Notes: generated by a model from the sequence alone, not told the origin. A stretch of 64,000 bases of DNA from Pseudomonas wenzhouensis (GCF_021029445.1 NZ_CP072610.1:992001-1056000), one strand, 5' to 3'. Positions 48,117 to 56,425 are shown, numbered from the stretch's first letter. Numbers and translations: made by a program.

Positions 48117-49427
48117 TTACCAGCAGATGCCTTCGGCCACGCCATTGCTGGCGTGGGGCATGAAACCGACCAGGTCGATCACGCGTTTGCCACTCGGTGC
48201 CTGCTTGGCCAGTTGGGCGAAGCGCTCGTCGCTGTTGCCCAGGACGATGATGTCGGCCTTCGCCACCACATCGTCCAGGTCGCTGTTGAGCAGCGAGGAA
48301 ACGTGCGGGATCTTCGACTCGATGTAGTCCTTGTTGGCGCCGTGGACGCGGGCATACTCGACGTTGCGGTCGTAGATGCTCAGGTCGAAGCCCTTGCCGA
48401 TCAGCATCTCGGCCAGCTCCACCTGCGGGCTTTCACGCAGGTCATCGGTGCCGGCCTTGAAGCTCAGGCCGAGCAGGGCGACCTTGCGCGAATCATGACT
48501 GGCGATGATGTCGAAGGCCTTCTGCACCTGGGCGGCGTTGCTGCGCATCAGCGAGCCGATCAGCGGGGCTTCCACGTCCAGGCTGCTGGCGCGGTAGTTC
48601 AGCGCACGCACGTCCTTGGGCAGGCAGGAGCCGCCGAAGGCGAAGCCGGGCTTCATGTAGTACTTGGACAGGTTCAGCTTGTGGTCCTGGCAGACCACGT
48701 CCATCACCTCGCGGCCGTCGACGCCGACCGCCTTGGCGATGTTGCCGATCTCGTTGGCGAAGGTGACCTTGGCCGCGTGCCAGACGTTGCAGGTGTACTT
48801 GATCATCTCGGCGACTTCGATGTCCTTGCGGATGATAGGCGCGTCCAGCTCGCTGTAGATGCTTTCCAGCAGGTCGCCGGAGGCCTTGTCCAGCTCACCG
48901 ATGACGGTCATCGGCGGGAAGTCGTAGTCCTTGATCGCGGTGCTTTCACGCAGGAACTCGGGGTTCACCGCCAGGCCGAAATCGACGCCGGCCTTCTTGC
49001 CCGAGCAGTCTTCGAGAATCGGCAGCACGACGTTCTTGGCAGTTCCCGGCAGCACGGTGCTGCGTACCACCACGGTGTGGCGCTCGTTCTTGTCGCGCAT
49101 GGCCATGCCGATCTCGCGGCACACGCCTTCGATGTAGTTCAGCTCCAGGTCGCCGTTCTTCTTGCTCGGGGTGCCGACGCAGATGAACGACACATCGCTC
49201 TCCAGAACGGCAGCGGCGACGTCGGTGGTGCCACGCAGACGACCCTGACGCAGGCCCTGTTGTAGCAGTTCTTCCAGGCCCGGCTCGACGATGGGCGATT
49301 TGCCGTTGTTGATCAGGTCGATCTTGTTCGCGGAGATATCCACGCCAATCACGTCGTGACCCCGTGCCGACAAACAGCCGGCACAAACGGCACCCACATA
49401 ACCTAAACCGAAGATACTGATTCGCAT
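48117..49427 (-). CDS. algD: GDP-mannose 6-dehydrogenase AlgD
   Basis: Commits GDP-mannose to alginate by oxidation to GDP-mannuronate. The 436-residue protein equals the P. aeruginosa length. It has the Rossmann NAD motif [17 protein letters not shown], the domain-swapped family block [18 protein letters not shown] with the catalytic Cys near residue 268, and the C-terminal [21 protein letters not shown] 49427 is preceded by GAGGTG. It is first in the operon, behind a long structured leader. Confidence 0.98.
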   Translation of the reverse strand: MRISIFGLGYVGAVCAGCLSARGHDVIGVDISANKIDLINNGKSPIVEPGLEELLQQGLRQGRLRGTTDVAAAVLESDVSFICVGTPSKKNGDLELNYIEGVCREIGMAMRDKNERHTVVVRSTVLPGTAKNVVLPILEDCSGKKAGVDFGLAVNPEFLRESTAIKDYDFPPMTVIGELDKASGDLLESIYSELDAPIIRKDIEVAEMIKYTCNVWHAAKVTFANEIGNIAKAVGVDGREVMDVVCQDHKLNLSKYYMKPGFAFGGSCLPKDVRALNYRASSLDVEAPLIGSLMRSNAAQVQKAFDIIASHDSRKVALLGLSFKAGTDDLRESPQVELAEMLIGKGFDLSIYDRNVEYARVHGANKDYIESKIPHVSSLLNSDLDDVVAKADIIVLGNSDERFAQLAKQAPSGKRVIDLVGFMPHASNGVAEGICW

Positions 49428-49464
49428 GGTATTCACCTCGTCCGTTCGATGCAGTTTCAAATAC

Positions 49465-49558
49465 TGGCCTTTTGGCCAAAACTAGTCGGGGAACTTGCTT
49501 TTCAAATAAGAGCAAGTTCATTCAGGCATGAGTAGAGAGTGGTGCCTGAATTGGCACC
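49465..49558 (-). promoter_or_regulatory. Structured algD leader: three consecutive hairpins
   Basis: TGGCC-TTTT-GGCCA (49465-49478), GAACTTGCT-11-AGCAAGTTC (49491-49519) and GGTGCC-TGAATT-GGCACC (49541-49558) lie within 132 bp upstream of the algD start. They would be transcribed in the leader. AT-rich TATATATAA follows at 49572. Confidence 0.65.
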
Positions 49559-49767
49559 GAGTGCGGGCCTTTATATATAAGGTTGCCCTTTGATGTTGTC
49601 GCTTTAACCTCGTGCGAGGCCTCTGTTTCGGTACTCTTGCAGGTTGTTTGGGTCTCCCTTTGAACTACACAAACTTTTCTCTGGGCGAAGCTGTCTGGCG
49701 GAAGTCAATCCGCTATCAGGCAGGTTCAGTTGACGGAAAGTTATGTGTTGAAATGTGTTACGGGCTG

Positions 49768-49795
49768 TATGAGTGGCGGCACTTTCGGATAGTTC
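49768..49795 (-). promoter_or_regulatory. Candidate AlgU (sigma-22) promoter of algD
   Basis: On the minus strand GAACTA (49790-49795) is followed at 17-bp spacing by TCATA (49768-49772), close to the AlgU pattern GAACTT-N16/17-TCTGA. It would give a leader of about 330 nt, similar to the long leader known in P. aeruginosa. It is a partial match only. Confidence 0.45.
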
Positions 49796-49797
49796 CT

Positions 49798-49807
49798 ACC
49801 GTTCGTC
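49798..49807 (+). promoter_or_regulatory. AlgR-binding-type site upstream of algD
   Basis: ACCGTTCGTC is an exact match to the AlgR core described for P. aeruginosa algD sites. It lies immediately upstream of the candidate -35 box, the location of the proximal AlgR site in P. aeruginosa. Confidence 0.7.
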
Positions 49808-50145
49808 CTGAAGCTGAACCGGAGCTGAACGGCTAATTTGATCGCAATATAGTGGCAAGTTGCAAAATGCATGATGGCACTCGGCGAGTTAACTAACGCG
49901 AAACTATCCGATAACTAAGTGACGTAATAAGTTCTGCAGGAAGTGCGATCGCGCTGAAACTGTGATGCCAAGCAGGTTTTTGAGAATCAAACGCAACGGC
50001 GAGGGAATTTTTGCCAGGCGCAGCGCTCGGCGCGCAGCGAGGCGACAGGTGGGATGCGGAAAGGGGAGGTAGGGTGTCGTTCAGTGCAGCGGTCGAACCC
50101 ATGCAGTAACCGATGAGCGGTGCATGGGTTCGATCGGTTTGGCGA
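49808..50145. other. Upstream algD region without recognised gene
   Basis: This AT-richer stretch between algD control signals and yaaA has no convincing ORF. One arm of a TCGGATAGTT/AACTATCCGA inverted repeat lies at 49902-49911 and its partner at 49785-49794, overlapping the putative -35 box. Distal regulator sites (AlgB, AmrZ, further AlgR) would be expected here but were not identified. Confidence 0.5.
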
Positions 50146-50925
50146 TCAGTCCTGCGGTTGGTCGCGCAGGAAAACCAGGCTATCCGACTTGGAATGCTCG
50201 GCCGAGTAACGGTAGCCCTGATAGTTGAAATCCTTCAGGCCTTCGGGGTTGCTCAGGCGTTCCTTGATCACGTAGCGCGCCATCAGGCCACGGGCCTTCT
50301 TGGCATAGAAGCTGATGATCTTGTACTGGCCGTTCTTCAGGTCCTTGAACTCAGTATCGATGATGCGCGCGTTCAACGCCTTGCGCTTGACCGCGCCGAA
50401 GTATTCGTTGGATGCCAGGTTGAGCAGTACGTCGTCGCCTTGGGCGGCCAGTGCCTCGTTCAGCCAGCCACTGATGTGCTCACCCCAGAAGGCGTACAGG
50501 TCCTTGCCGCGGCCGTTGGCCAGCTTGGTGCCCATTTCCAGGCGATACGCCTGCATCAGATCCAGCGGGCGCAGCACGCCGTACAGGCCCGACAGCATGC
50601 GCAGGTGGGCCTGGGCAAAGTCGAAATCGTCTTCGGAGAAATCCTCGGCATTCAGCCCGGTGTAGACGTCACCCTTGAATGCGAGCAGTGCCTGCTTGGC
50701 GTTGGATGGGTTGAATGGTCGCTCCCAGCTGCCGAAGCGAGCGGCGTTGAGGCCGGCGAGCTTGTCCGACAGGCCCATCAGCTCGGCGATCTGCGCCGGG
50801 CTGAAGTCGCGCAGCTGCTCGATCAGCTCCTGGGCGTGGTCGAGGTGTTCGGGTTGGGTGAAGCGCGGGGTGGCGGGCGGGGTCTCGTAGTCGAGGGTCT
50901 TGGCCGGTGAAATCACCATCAGCAT
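50146..50925 (-). CDS. yaaA: Peroxide stress protein YaaA (DUF328 family)
   Basis: A 259-residue DNA-binding cytoplasmic protein; the E. coli family member lowers free iron during peroxide stress. Family blocks are [78 protein letters not shown] and [13 protein letters not shown]. The ATG at 50925 (MLMVISPAK) matches family starts; the frame extends upstream without support. It is the usual neighbour of algD in Pseudomonas (PA3539/PA3540). Confidence 0.95.
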   Translation of the reverse strand: MLMVISPAKTLDYETPPATPRFTQPEHLDHAQELIEQLRDFSPAQIAELMGLSDKLAGLNAARFGSWERPFNPSNAKQALLAFKGDVYTGLNAEDFSEDDFDFAQAHLRMLSGLYGVLRPLDLMQAYRLEMGTKLANGRGKDLYAFWGEHISGWLNEALAAQGDDVLLNLASNEYFGAVKRKALNARIIDTEFKDLKNGQYKIISFYAKKARGLMARYVIKERLSNPEGLKDFNYQGYRYSAEHSKSDSLVFLRDQPQD

Positions 50926-51407
50926 GTGCAAGGTCTCCAGAAAGCGTGACGGCGATTCTAGAGGCCAGGGATCGGCAAGACTACCTATCGGGGCGATTGA
51001 GCAACGCATGGTAGGCACGAGCTCTGCTCGCGAAGCGCTCGCGGGCAATTGAGCACAGGCGGAGCGTCGCCTGCACCTGATTGGCGCGTCGTGCTGCAAG
51101 AGGGGGCGGGTAAGCCAAGCGGGTTGAAGCAGGTAGGACTTCCGACTGTAACGGGGCGCCAGCGGCACGCCAAGCGTTATCTGTCGCCCGTGCAAATAAA
51201 CCTGCATGCCGAGAAAAAACGTTTTTCTGTCATGTGAATTGGAGTAATAAAAAAGCAAGACCGCCGAAACCTGCAGACAGGTGGCGGCCATTGGCCCTCA
51301 CCTTGCTTGCCACCTTTCGGCCCCGATCTGAAAAATCGGCGGTCTCTGTCCGGCGCAGCACCGCTCTGGTATTGCGTCGCCTGGCTACTACAAGAAGGTG
51401 ACCGAGT
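50926..51407. other. Intergenic region before the PIN-PhoH gene
   Basis: No gene seen. A 9-bp inverted repeat GACCGCCGA/TCGGCGGTC (51259-51267 and 51336-51344) encloses a smaller hairpin CCGCC..CCTG..CAGG..GGCGG (51261-51287). The rest includes REP-like GAGCTCTGCTCGCGAAGCGCTCGCGG near 51020-51045 (given here in two adjoining parts). AAGGTGACCGAGT precedes the next start codon. Confidence 0.5.
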
Positions 51408-52799
51408 ATGGATGACCACGGACGCTCCAAGCCCACCGCTCCAACCCTCTACGCCCTCGACACCAATGTTCTGATTCACGATCCCAACGCCTTGCTCAAC
51501 TTCGAAGAACACCACGTCGCCATCCCGATGACGGTGTTGGAGGAACTCGACAAACTGAAATCTGGCAAGCATGGCGTCGCTGCCGAATGCCGCCAGGCCA
51601 TCCGCCTGATCGATCAGATTCTCGCTGGCGCCGAACCTGAGGACGTCGAATACGGCGTGCCCATCCAGCGCGGCAAGAGTGGCCCCTGCGGGCGTCTTTC
51701 CATCCTCATGAGCAAAAGTGCGGCGCCGGTCACCTGGCTGCCGGAAACCCTCAATGACAACAAGATCATCAATCAGTTGGTGGAACTGAAGTCGCGTAAC
51801 CCCGGCCTGTCCGTGGTGCTGGTGACCAAGGACATCAACATGCGCCTGAAGGCGCGCGCCTGTGGCATCGACGCCGAGGACTACCACACCGATCAGTTGG
51901 TCGACGATGTGTCGCTGCTGTCCAAGGGCTATCACGACATGCCCGGCTCGTTCTGGGATCGGGTGAGCAAGGTCGACACCCGGCAGGATCATGGCCGCAC
52001 CTGGCATCGGGTACAGCTCAGCGAAAACCTGCCGGCGGTGCATATCAACGAGTTCATCCTCGATGAACAGGGCTTCGTCGGCTGGATCAAGGCGGTCAAG
52101 GGCGATGAACTGGTGATCCTCGACATGCACCAGGAACCACTGCTGCACCAGGAAGCCTGGGGCCTGAAACCGCGCGATATCCACCAGGCACTGGCGTTGT
52201 TCGCCTTGCTCGACCCGGACATTCACCTGGTCAACCTCTCCGGCGCTGCCGGCTCCGGCAAGACCATCCTGGCGTTGGCAGCCGCCATCGAGCAGACCAT
52301 GGTCAGCAAGCGCTACCGGCGCATTATCGCCACCCGTAGCGTGCAGGGGCTGGATCAGGAAATCGGCTTTCTGCCCGGCACCGAAGCCGAGAAGATGGAG
52401 CCCTGGCTCGGCGCCATTACCGACAACCTCGAAGCGCTGCATATGGAGGACGAGAGCACTCACGGCAGTGTCGACTACATCCTGCAGAAGGTGCCCCTGC
52501 AGTTCAAATCCCTCAACTACATCCGCGGGCGCAGCTTCCAGCAGAGCCTGATCCTCATCGACGAGTGTCAGAACCTCACCCCGCACCAGATGAAAACCAT
52601 CATCACCCGTGCCGGCAGCGGCTCGAAAGTGGTGTGCCTGGGCAACCTGGCGCAGATCGATACGCCCTACCTGTCGGCGCCCAGCTCGGGCCTGACCTAC
52701 CTCACCGAACGCTTCAAGGACTTCCCGCACGGCGTGCACATTACCCTGCAAGGCGTCCCGCGCTCGATCCTCGCGGAGTACGCGGAAACCCATATGTAG
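51408..52799 (+). CDS. PIN-PhoH family RNA helicase/ribonuclease (PhoH2-like)
   Basis: A 463-residue two-domain protein. The N-terminal PIN nuclease domain has acidic residues in LDTNVLIHDP (Asp near 17), MTVLEELDKLK, and VLVTKDINMRLKA near residue 145. The C-terminal PhoH P-loop domain has Walker A SGAAGSGKTILAL near residue 280 and Walker B LILIDECQNLTP near 385. PhoH2 proteins elsewhere are sequence-specific RNA helicases/RNases. Its role here is unknown. It is monocistronic, followed by a GAGAGGGG-type hairpin at 52808-52848. Confidence 0.93.
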   Translation: MDDHGRSKPTAPTLYALDTNVLIHDPNALLNFEEHHVAIPMTVLEELDKLKSGKHGVAAECRQAIRLIDQILAGAEPEDVEYGVPIQRGKSGPCGRLSILMSKSAAPVTWLPETLNDNKIINQLVELKSRNPGLSVVLVTKDINMRLKARACGIDAEDYHTDQLVDDVSLLSKGYHDMPGSFWDRVSKVDTRQDHGRTWHRVQLSENLPAVHINEFILDEQGFVGWIKAVKGDELVILDMHQEPLLHQEAWGLKPRDIHQALALFALLDPDIHLVNLSGAAGSGKTILALAAAIEQTMVSKRYRRIIATRSVQGLDQEIGFLPGTEAEKMEPWLGAITDNLEALHMEDESTHGSVDYILQKVPLQFKSLNYIRGRSFQQSLILIDECQNLTPHQMKTIITRAGSGSKVVCLGNLAQIDTPYLSAPSSGLTYLTERFKDFPHGVHITLQGVPRSILAEYAETHM

Positions 52800-52807
52800 C
52801 CTACCTG

Positions 52808-52850
52808 GCTCCCCTCTCCCGCTTGCGGGAGAGGGGCAGGGGGAGAGGGC
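52808..52850 (+). terminator. Repeat-type hairpin after the PIN-PhoH gene
   Basis: CCCCTCTCCCGC-TT-GCGGGAGAGGGG is a perfect 12-bp stem, 10 bp beyond the stop codon. There is no T-run, so termination is uncertain. The same CCTCTCC/GGAGAGG motif recurs at 33160-33196. Confidence 0.55.
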
Positions 52851-52955
52851 TGAAAATGTCGAGAGCCCGCTAGTTCTCGTCTCTCCGAACGGGGCCTGCC
52901 ATAACCCTCGGCTTTGGCATCCTGCGTCGCTCTACCTCCTGCATCCATGCAGCCC

Positions 52956-53015
52956 GCAGCCCGGATGAAGTCCGGGATTTTTGTCGCCGTGGCCCCGGAT
53001 TTCATCCGGGCTACG
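52956..53015. repeat. REP inverted pair upstream of moaC
   Basis: GCAGCCCGGATGAAGTCCGGG and CCCCGGATTTCATCCGGGCT form an inverted pair of the GTAGCCCGGAT family, 50 bp before the moaC start. Confidence 0.85.
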
Positions 53016-53067
53016 AAATCCTGACCTGCAGGTTTACAATCGGCCGATTCCCGTCTGGAGCTTTCCC

Positions 53068-53544
53068 GTGCTGACCCACCTCGATTCCCAAGGCCGCGCG
53101 CACATGGTCGACGTCACCGACAAGGCGACCACCTTCCGTGAAGCCACCGCCGAAGCGCGCGTGCGCATGCTGCCCGCCACCCTGCAGATGATCGTCGCCG
53201 GCGAGCATCCCAAGGGCGACGTATTTGCCGTGGCGCGCATTGCCGGTATCCAGGCCGCGAAGAAAACCAGCGATCTGATCCCCCTGTGCCACCCGCTGAT
53301 GCTCACCGGCGTCAAGGTCGAGCTGCGCGCCGAAGGCGACGACAGCGTGCATATCACCGCGCGCTGCAAACTGTCCGGGCAAACCGGTGTCGAGATGGAG
53401 GCACTGACCGCTGCCAGCGTCGCCGCGCTGACTATTTATGACATGTGCAAGGCCGTGGATCGCGGCATGGTCATCGAGCAGGTGCGTCTGCTGGAAAAGC
53501 TCGGCGGCAAGAGTGGCCATTACAAGCTGGAGGAACAGGCATGA
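53068..53544 (+). CDS. moaC: Cyclic pyranopterin monophosphate synthase MoaC
   Basis: Converts 3',8-cyclo-GTP to cPMP in molybdenum cofactor synthesis. The 158-residue protein has family blocks [19 protein letters not shown] near residue 70 and [22 protein letters not shown] near 110. The start is GTG at 53068, preceded by GGAG at 7-nt spacing; longer frames would read into the REP. The stop overlaps the moaD start by 4 bp. Confidence 0.97.
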   Translation: MLTHLDSQGRAHMVDVTDKATTFREATAEARVRMLPATLQMIVAGEHPKGDVFAVARIAGIQAAKKTSDLIPLCHPLMLTGVKVELRAEGDDSVHITARCKLSGQTGVEMEALTAASVAALTIYDMCKAVDRGMVIEQVRLLEKLGGKSGHYKLEEQA

Positions 53545-53783
53545 TCCGCGTGCAGTATTTCGCCCGCTACCGCGAAGCCCTGGGCCGTGACGATGAACAA
53601 CTGAGCGGCGACTTCGCCACCCTCGACGATTTGCGCCTGCATCTGGTTGCCCGTGGCGGCGAGTGGGAAGTGCTGGGCGAGCAGAACCTGATGTGCGCCC
53701 GTAACCAGGAACTGTGCAGCCTCGACGAATCACTGGCCGAAGGCGATGAAGTCGCTTTCTTCCCCACCGTCACCGGCGGTTGA
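53541..53783 (+). CDS. moaD: Molybdopterin synthase sulfur-carrier subunit MoaD
   Basis: An 80-residue ubiquitin-fold protein whose C-terminal Gly-Gly (FPTVTGG) is thiocarboxylated and donates sulfur to cPMP in the MoaD-MoaE complex. It starts [22 protein letters not shown] 53541 overlaps the moaC stop (ATGA) and is preceded by GGAGG. The length is normal for the family. Confidence 0.96.
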   Translation: MIRVQYFARYREALGRDDEQLSGDFATLDDLRLHLVARGGEWEVLGEQNLMCARNQELCSLDESLAEGDEVAFFPTVTGG

Positions 53784-53789
53784 TACAGG

Positions 53790-53862
53790 TGTAGGAGCGG
53801 CCGTGCGGCGTTCCGCTTCAACCCTGTAGGGTGGGCCGGGCGGCGCTCCGCTTCAGCCCACC
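53790..53862. repeat. REP-like and GTAGGGTGGGC repeat between moaD and moaE
   Basis: GTAGGAGCGGCCGTGCGGCG is a half-REP. It is followed by GTAGGGTGGGCC...GGCTGAAGC-type inverted sequence ending CAGCCCACC. They separate moaD from moaE by 128 bp, where most genomes have them nearly adjacent. Confidence 0.6.
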
Positions 53863-53911
53863 AATCACCCGCTGATCGTCCTTGACCACAGCCCCATCAA
53901 ACGAGACGCCC

Positions 53912-54367
53912 ATGACCATCCGCGTACAAAGCCAACCCTTCGACCCCGGCGCCGAGCTCAACGCCCTGCATGCTGCCAACCTCGGTATCGGCGCTGTGGT
54001 CACCTTCGTCGGCTACGTGCGCGACTTCAATGAGGGCCGCGAAGTCGGCGGCATGTTCCTCGAACACTTCCCCGGCATGACCGAAAAGGCTCTGGCCAGG
54101 ATCGCCGAAGAGGCGCGTGAGCGCTGGCCGCTGCTGGGCATCGAGATCATCCACCGCATTGGCCGCCTGGAGCCGGGCGAGCCCATCGTCTTCGTCGGCA
54201 CCAGTAGCGCCCACCGGCAGGCCGCGTTCGATGCCTGCAACTTCATCATGGATTACCTGAAGACCCGCGCGCCGTTCTGGAAGAAGGAAGACACCGCCGA
54301 AGGCCCGCGCTGGGTCGAGGGCCGCAGCAGCGACCAGAGCGCCGCCGAGCGTTGGCAGCGCCCGTAG
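53912..54367 (+). CDS. moaE: Molybdopterin synthase catalytic subunit MoaE
   Basis: Large subunit of molybdopterin synthase, 151 residues. Family features are GAVVTFVGYVRDFNEG near residue 28, LEHFPGMTEKALARIAEEA, IIHRIGRLEPGEPIVFVGTSSAHR, and the catalytic Lys segment LKTRAPFWKKED near residue 120. ATG 53912 gives MTIRVQSQPFDPG; an ATG ten codons upstream lacks a good ribosome site. It ends the moaCDE cluster. Confidence 0.96.
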   Translation: MTIRVQSQPFDPGAELNALHAANLGIGAVVTFVGYVRDFNEGREVGGMFLEHFPGMTEKALARIAEEARERWPLLGIEIIHRIGRLEPGEPIVFVGTSSAHRQAAFDACNFIMDYLKTRAPFWKKEDTAEGPRWVEGRSSDQSAAERWQRP

Positions 54368-54582
54368 GGAGTGCCGCGCATACCGGTTTTCGTAATTCCT
54401 CGTACGGTGGATAACCGCACACCGCGCACTCTTCGATACCGTTCGGTGCGCATGGCGCACCCTACGATGCTAAAGCCGCCTCGGCGTGGCGCCATCAACC
54501 GTTTGGTGGGTTACGCGGCGCACTGCTTGAAGGCCGGTATTCTGCGTTGCCGGCTTTAGTTGCCGCGAAAGCCACATCACGC
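54368..54582. other. Intergenic repeats after moaE
   Basis: No gene seen. The stretch contains GGTGCGCATGGCGCACC (54449-54465), a hairpin with GTGCGC/GCGCAC arms followed by CTACG, and GGTGGGTTACGCGGCGCA near 54504-54521. Such short palindromes are common Pseudomonas intergenic repeats. Confidence 0.4.
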
Positions 54583-54638
54583 GTAGGAGCTGGCTTGCCA
54601 GCGATGCTTCAAGCGGATCGCCAATAAGCTGGCTCCTA
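54583..54638. repeat. REP inverted pair at the IS1111 insertion point
   Basis: GTAGGAGCTGGCTTGCCAGC and GCCAATAAGCTGGCTCCTA are the two arms of one inverted REP pair. The insertion sequence begins immediately at its right end, so the REP tail GGCTCCTA is the insertion target. Confidence 0.85.
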
Positions 54639-54653
54639 TGTATGGACTCGCCC

Positions 54654-54909
54654 CCACTGTCAAACCTGCTTTTCAACACTGCTACCCGGCTGCATCTATG
54701 TATCAGGCCTATTCGAGGAAGCTGTCATCAGCTTCTGGCCAACATTGTGTGAGCTTGCGGTATGCCTATTACATTCAGACCTCGAAGGCCAGTAGGAGCC
54801 AAGGCATCAATCCGCAACGGTCTTACCTGGGGTCAATGTTTTCTAGCAGAGGTTGGAGCGACTTCGCGCCCCGGTGGCAGAACTCGGTGGATCAGTGACT
54901 CATTTCCGC
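54654..54909 (-). ncRNA. Putative seekRNA/bridge RNA of the IS1111 element
   Basis: This noncoding region lies 3' of the transposase, where IS1111 elements encode their targeting RNA. A double stem TTGCGG/CCGCAA plus ATGCCT/AGGCAT (54755-54767 and 54802-54817) closes a loop. The loop carries TAGGAGCCA (54793-54801) and ATTACA (54768-54773), separated by a small GGCCT-UCG-AGGUC type hairpin. Both segments match the insertion-site flanks. A second hairpin GAAGCTG-TCAT-CAGCTTC (54718-54735) may be part of the donor-recognition loop. Exact RNA ends are unknown. Confidence 0.7.
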
Positions 54910-55995
54910 CTACCTGTCATTAACTGGCTGGCGTTGATAAGTCTGTTCATTCTGTAGCAGCACCCAGGCGATCCGTAGGTTGCGGTTGGCTAACCTCACC
55001 GCCGCCTCTTTGCGCCCCAGGCGACTCAGCCAGCCCAGCAAGCGGCGATCATCCGGTTGCTGCGAATCAGGCCGTAGTTGTCGGAGGACCGCATGCGCGC
55101 CCTGGATCATCAGGCTGCGCATGTAGCCATCGCCTCGCTTGCTCATCTTGCCCAGGCGGATCTTTTCTCCGCTGCTGTGCTGATCAGGCACCATGCCGAA
55201 GTAAGCCGCATATAAGCGGGCATTGGCGAAACGTTCAGGTTCGGTTTGCTTGGCCAGCAGCGCGGTGGCGATGATCGGGCCGACTCCGCGCACCGTCATC
55301 AGTCGTTTCGCGGTCTTGTCCGCGTTCGCAGCAGCTTCCAAGCGCCCGCTCAAGACGTTGATGCGTTCGCCCAATTGCCGCCATTCACCCAGCAATTCGT
55401 CGATCAACTCCCGCAGTATCTCCGGCAGTGGCTGCGTTGCATCTTCCAGCACCCTCGGTATCACGTGGCTGATAGCCGCATCGCCTTGCGCCAGAGCCAC
55501 GCCGTGCTCCAGCAGCAAACCGCGCATCTGATTACTCATCGCCGTACGCCGACGCACATAACCCTGCCGAGCGCGATGCAGCGCCTGCATGGCCAGCGAG
55601 GCAGCGCTTTTGATGGGCACGGCTGAAATCTTGCTATCGCGACCGGCGCGCAAGATCGACAGGGCATCGTTACGATCATTCTTCGCACCGCTGCGGTGAC
55701 CCTCGACGAGACGAGCCGGAAGAATCCGCGCCAGGTTGCCTTGCCCCTGTAGCTGCCGTGCCCACGCCTGAGCACCTGGGCCAGTTTCAACCAGCACGAC
55801 GACACTCGGCGGCAACTTGCACAGAAACTCGTAGAACGCCTCACGCGACTTGATCCGCGCCTCGTAACGCACCTGACCAAGAACGTCTTCTCCCGCCACC
55901 TGAAAGACCCGCTTGGCAAGATCGACTGCCACTGTCGTGCAGGCCGATAGATCGTTTAAGGCCTGGGATTGATTAGTTGCTGTATGCTTTTTCAT
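54910..55995 (-). CDS. IS110/IS1111-family DEDD transposase
   Basis: A 361-residue recombinase that excises and inserts the element guided by its RNA. The N-terminal RuvC-like domain has acidic positions in VAVDLAKRVFQVA (near residue 25), LVETGPGAQAWARQL (near 65) and GAKNDRNDALSILRAG (near 108). The C-terminal Transposase_20 domain has MTVRGVGPIIATALLA and the Ser-containing PDQHSSGEKIRLGKMSKRGDGYMR. It appears intact. The start codon lies inside a third copy of the inverted repeat, which can pair with the terminal repeat. Confidence 0.93.
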   Translation of the reverse strand: MKKHTATNQSQALNDLSACTTVAVDLAKRVFQVAGEDVLGQVRYEARIKSREAFYEFLCKLPPSVVVLVETGPGAQAWARQLQGQGNLARILPARLVEGHRSGAKNDRNDALSILRAGRDSKISAVPIKSAASLAMQALHRARQGYVRRRTAMSNQMRGLLLEHGVALAQGDAAISHVIPRVLEDATQPLPEILRELIDELLGEWRQLGERINVLSGRLEAAANADKTAKRLMTVRGVGPIIATALLAKQTEPERFANARLYAAYFGMVPDQHSSGEKIRLGKMSKRGDGYMRSLMIQGAHAVLRQLRPDSQQPDDRRLLGWLSRLGRKEAAVRLANRNLRIAWVLLQNEQTYQRQPVNDR

Positions 55996-56088
55996 GGACT
56001 CGCCCTCGCTGCCGTTGGCTTCTTAGACTGCCACCGTGGCGCATTGACGCCTCGGCGTGGGCGAGTCCATGTAATTACAAGGGAGGCT

Positions 56089-56253
56089 CTACGCCAACGC
56101 CAGATGCACCCGCAACGCAATCGGCACCAGCATCAGCAATACGCCCAAACCCAGCACGCGTACGCCCCATTCGTGTTCGCGAAAGTTGAAGCCGACTCCC
56201 AGCAGCAGAAAGCCGCCGATCAGCAGTATCAACATCAGGTGATAGTGGTCCAT
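56089..56253 (-). CDS. Small hypothetical inner-membrane protein (54 aa)
   Basis: Frame from ATG 56253 to TAG 56089, start MDHYHLMLILLIGGFLLLGVG, with two hydrophobic segments (HLMLILLIGGFLLLGVGF and VLGLGVLLMLVPIALRV) separated by a polar loop NFREHEWGVR. A GTGGAG ribosome site precedes the start. Codon use is normal for the genome. Function unknown. The insertion sequence lies 19 bp beyond its stop codon, so its original 3' region has been displaced but the coding frame looks complete. Confidence 0.65.
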   Translation of the reverse strand: MDHYHLMLILLIGGFLLLGVGFNFREHEWGVRVLGLGVLLMLVPIALRVHLALA

Positions 56254-56425
56254 GGCGCTTCTCCACTTCGCAGTCCTGATTACAGCTTAGTCCCGCCGTC
56301 CGGGTTGGGGCTGATCTGGGGCAATGAAAGTCTGACTCGATTGGCGACAACGTGCGTCTCGATCGGTCGCTGCCTGGCGTCATGGCCTGCTCCATACTGT
56401 GCGCAGTCATCGTCAAGGATCGTCC

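Larger units (their letters stand above)
54639..56070 (-). mobile_element. IS1111-type (IS110 family) insertion sequence
   Basis: About 1.43 kb. It is defined by 12-bp subterminal inverted repeats ATGGACTCGCCC (54642-54653) and GGGCGAGTCCAT (56059-56070), which are the hallmark of the IS1111 subgroup. It encodes a DEDD transposase and a 256-bp noncoding region downstream of it. The trinucleotide TGT (54639-54641) and TGT across 56070-56072 flank the element, so the core may be duplicated or part of the element. Rejoining the flanks reconstructs GGCTCCTATGTAATTAC as the empty site. I could not name the IS without a database. Confidence 0.85.

Noticed and set aside
49491..49519. GAACTT arms of the algD leader palindrome as AlgU promoters
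   Set aside because: No TCTGA-like -10 box at 16-17 bp from either arm.
49612..49836. 74-codon plus-strand frame in the algD control region
   Set aside because: No good ribosome site, unusual composition, and it overlaps the AlgR site and promoter candidate; more likely regulatory DNA.
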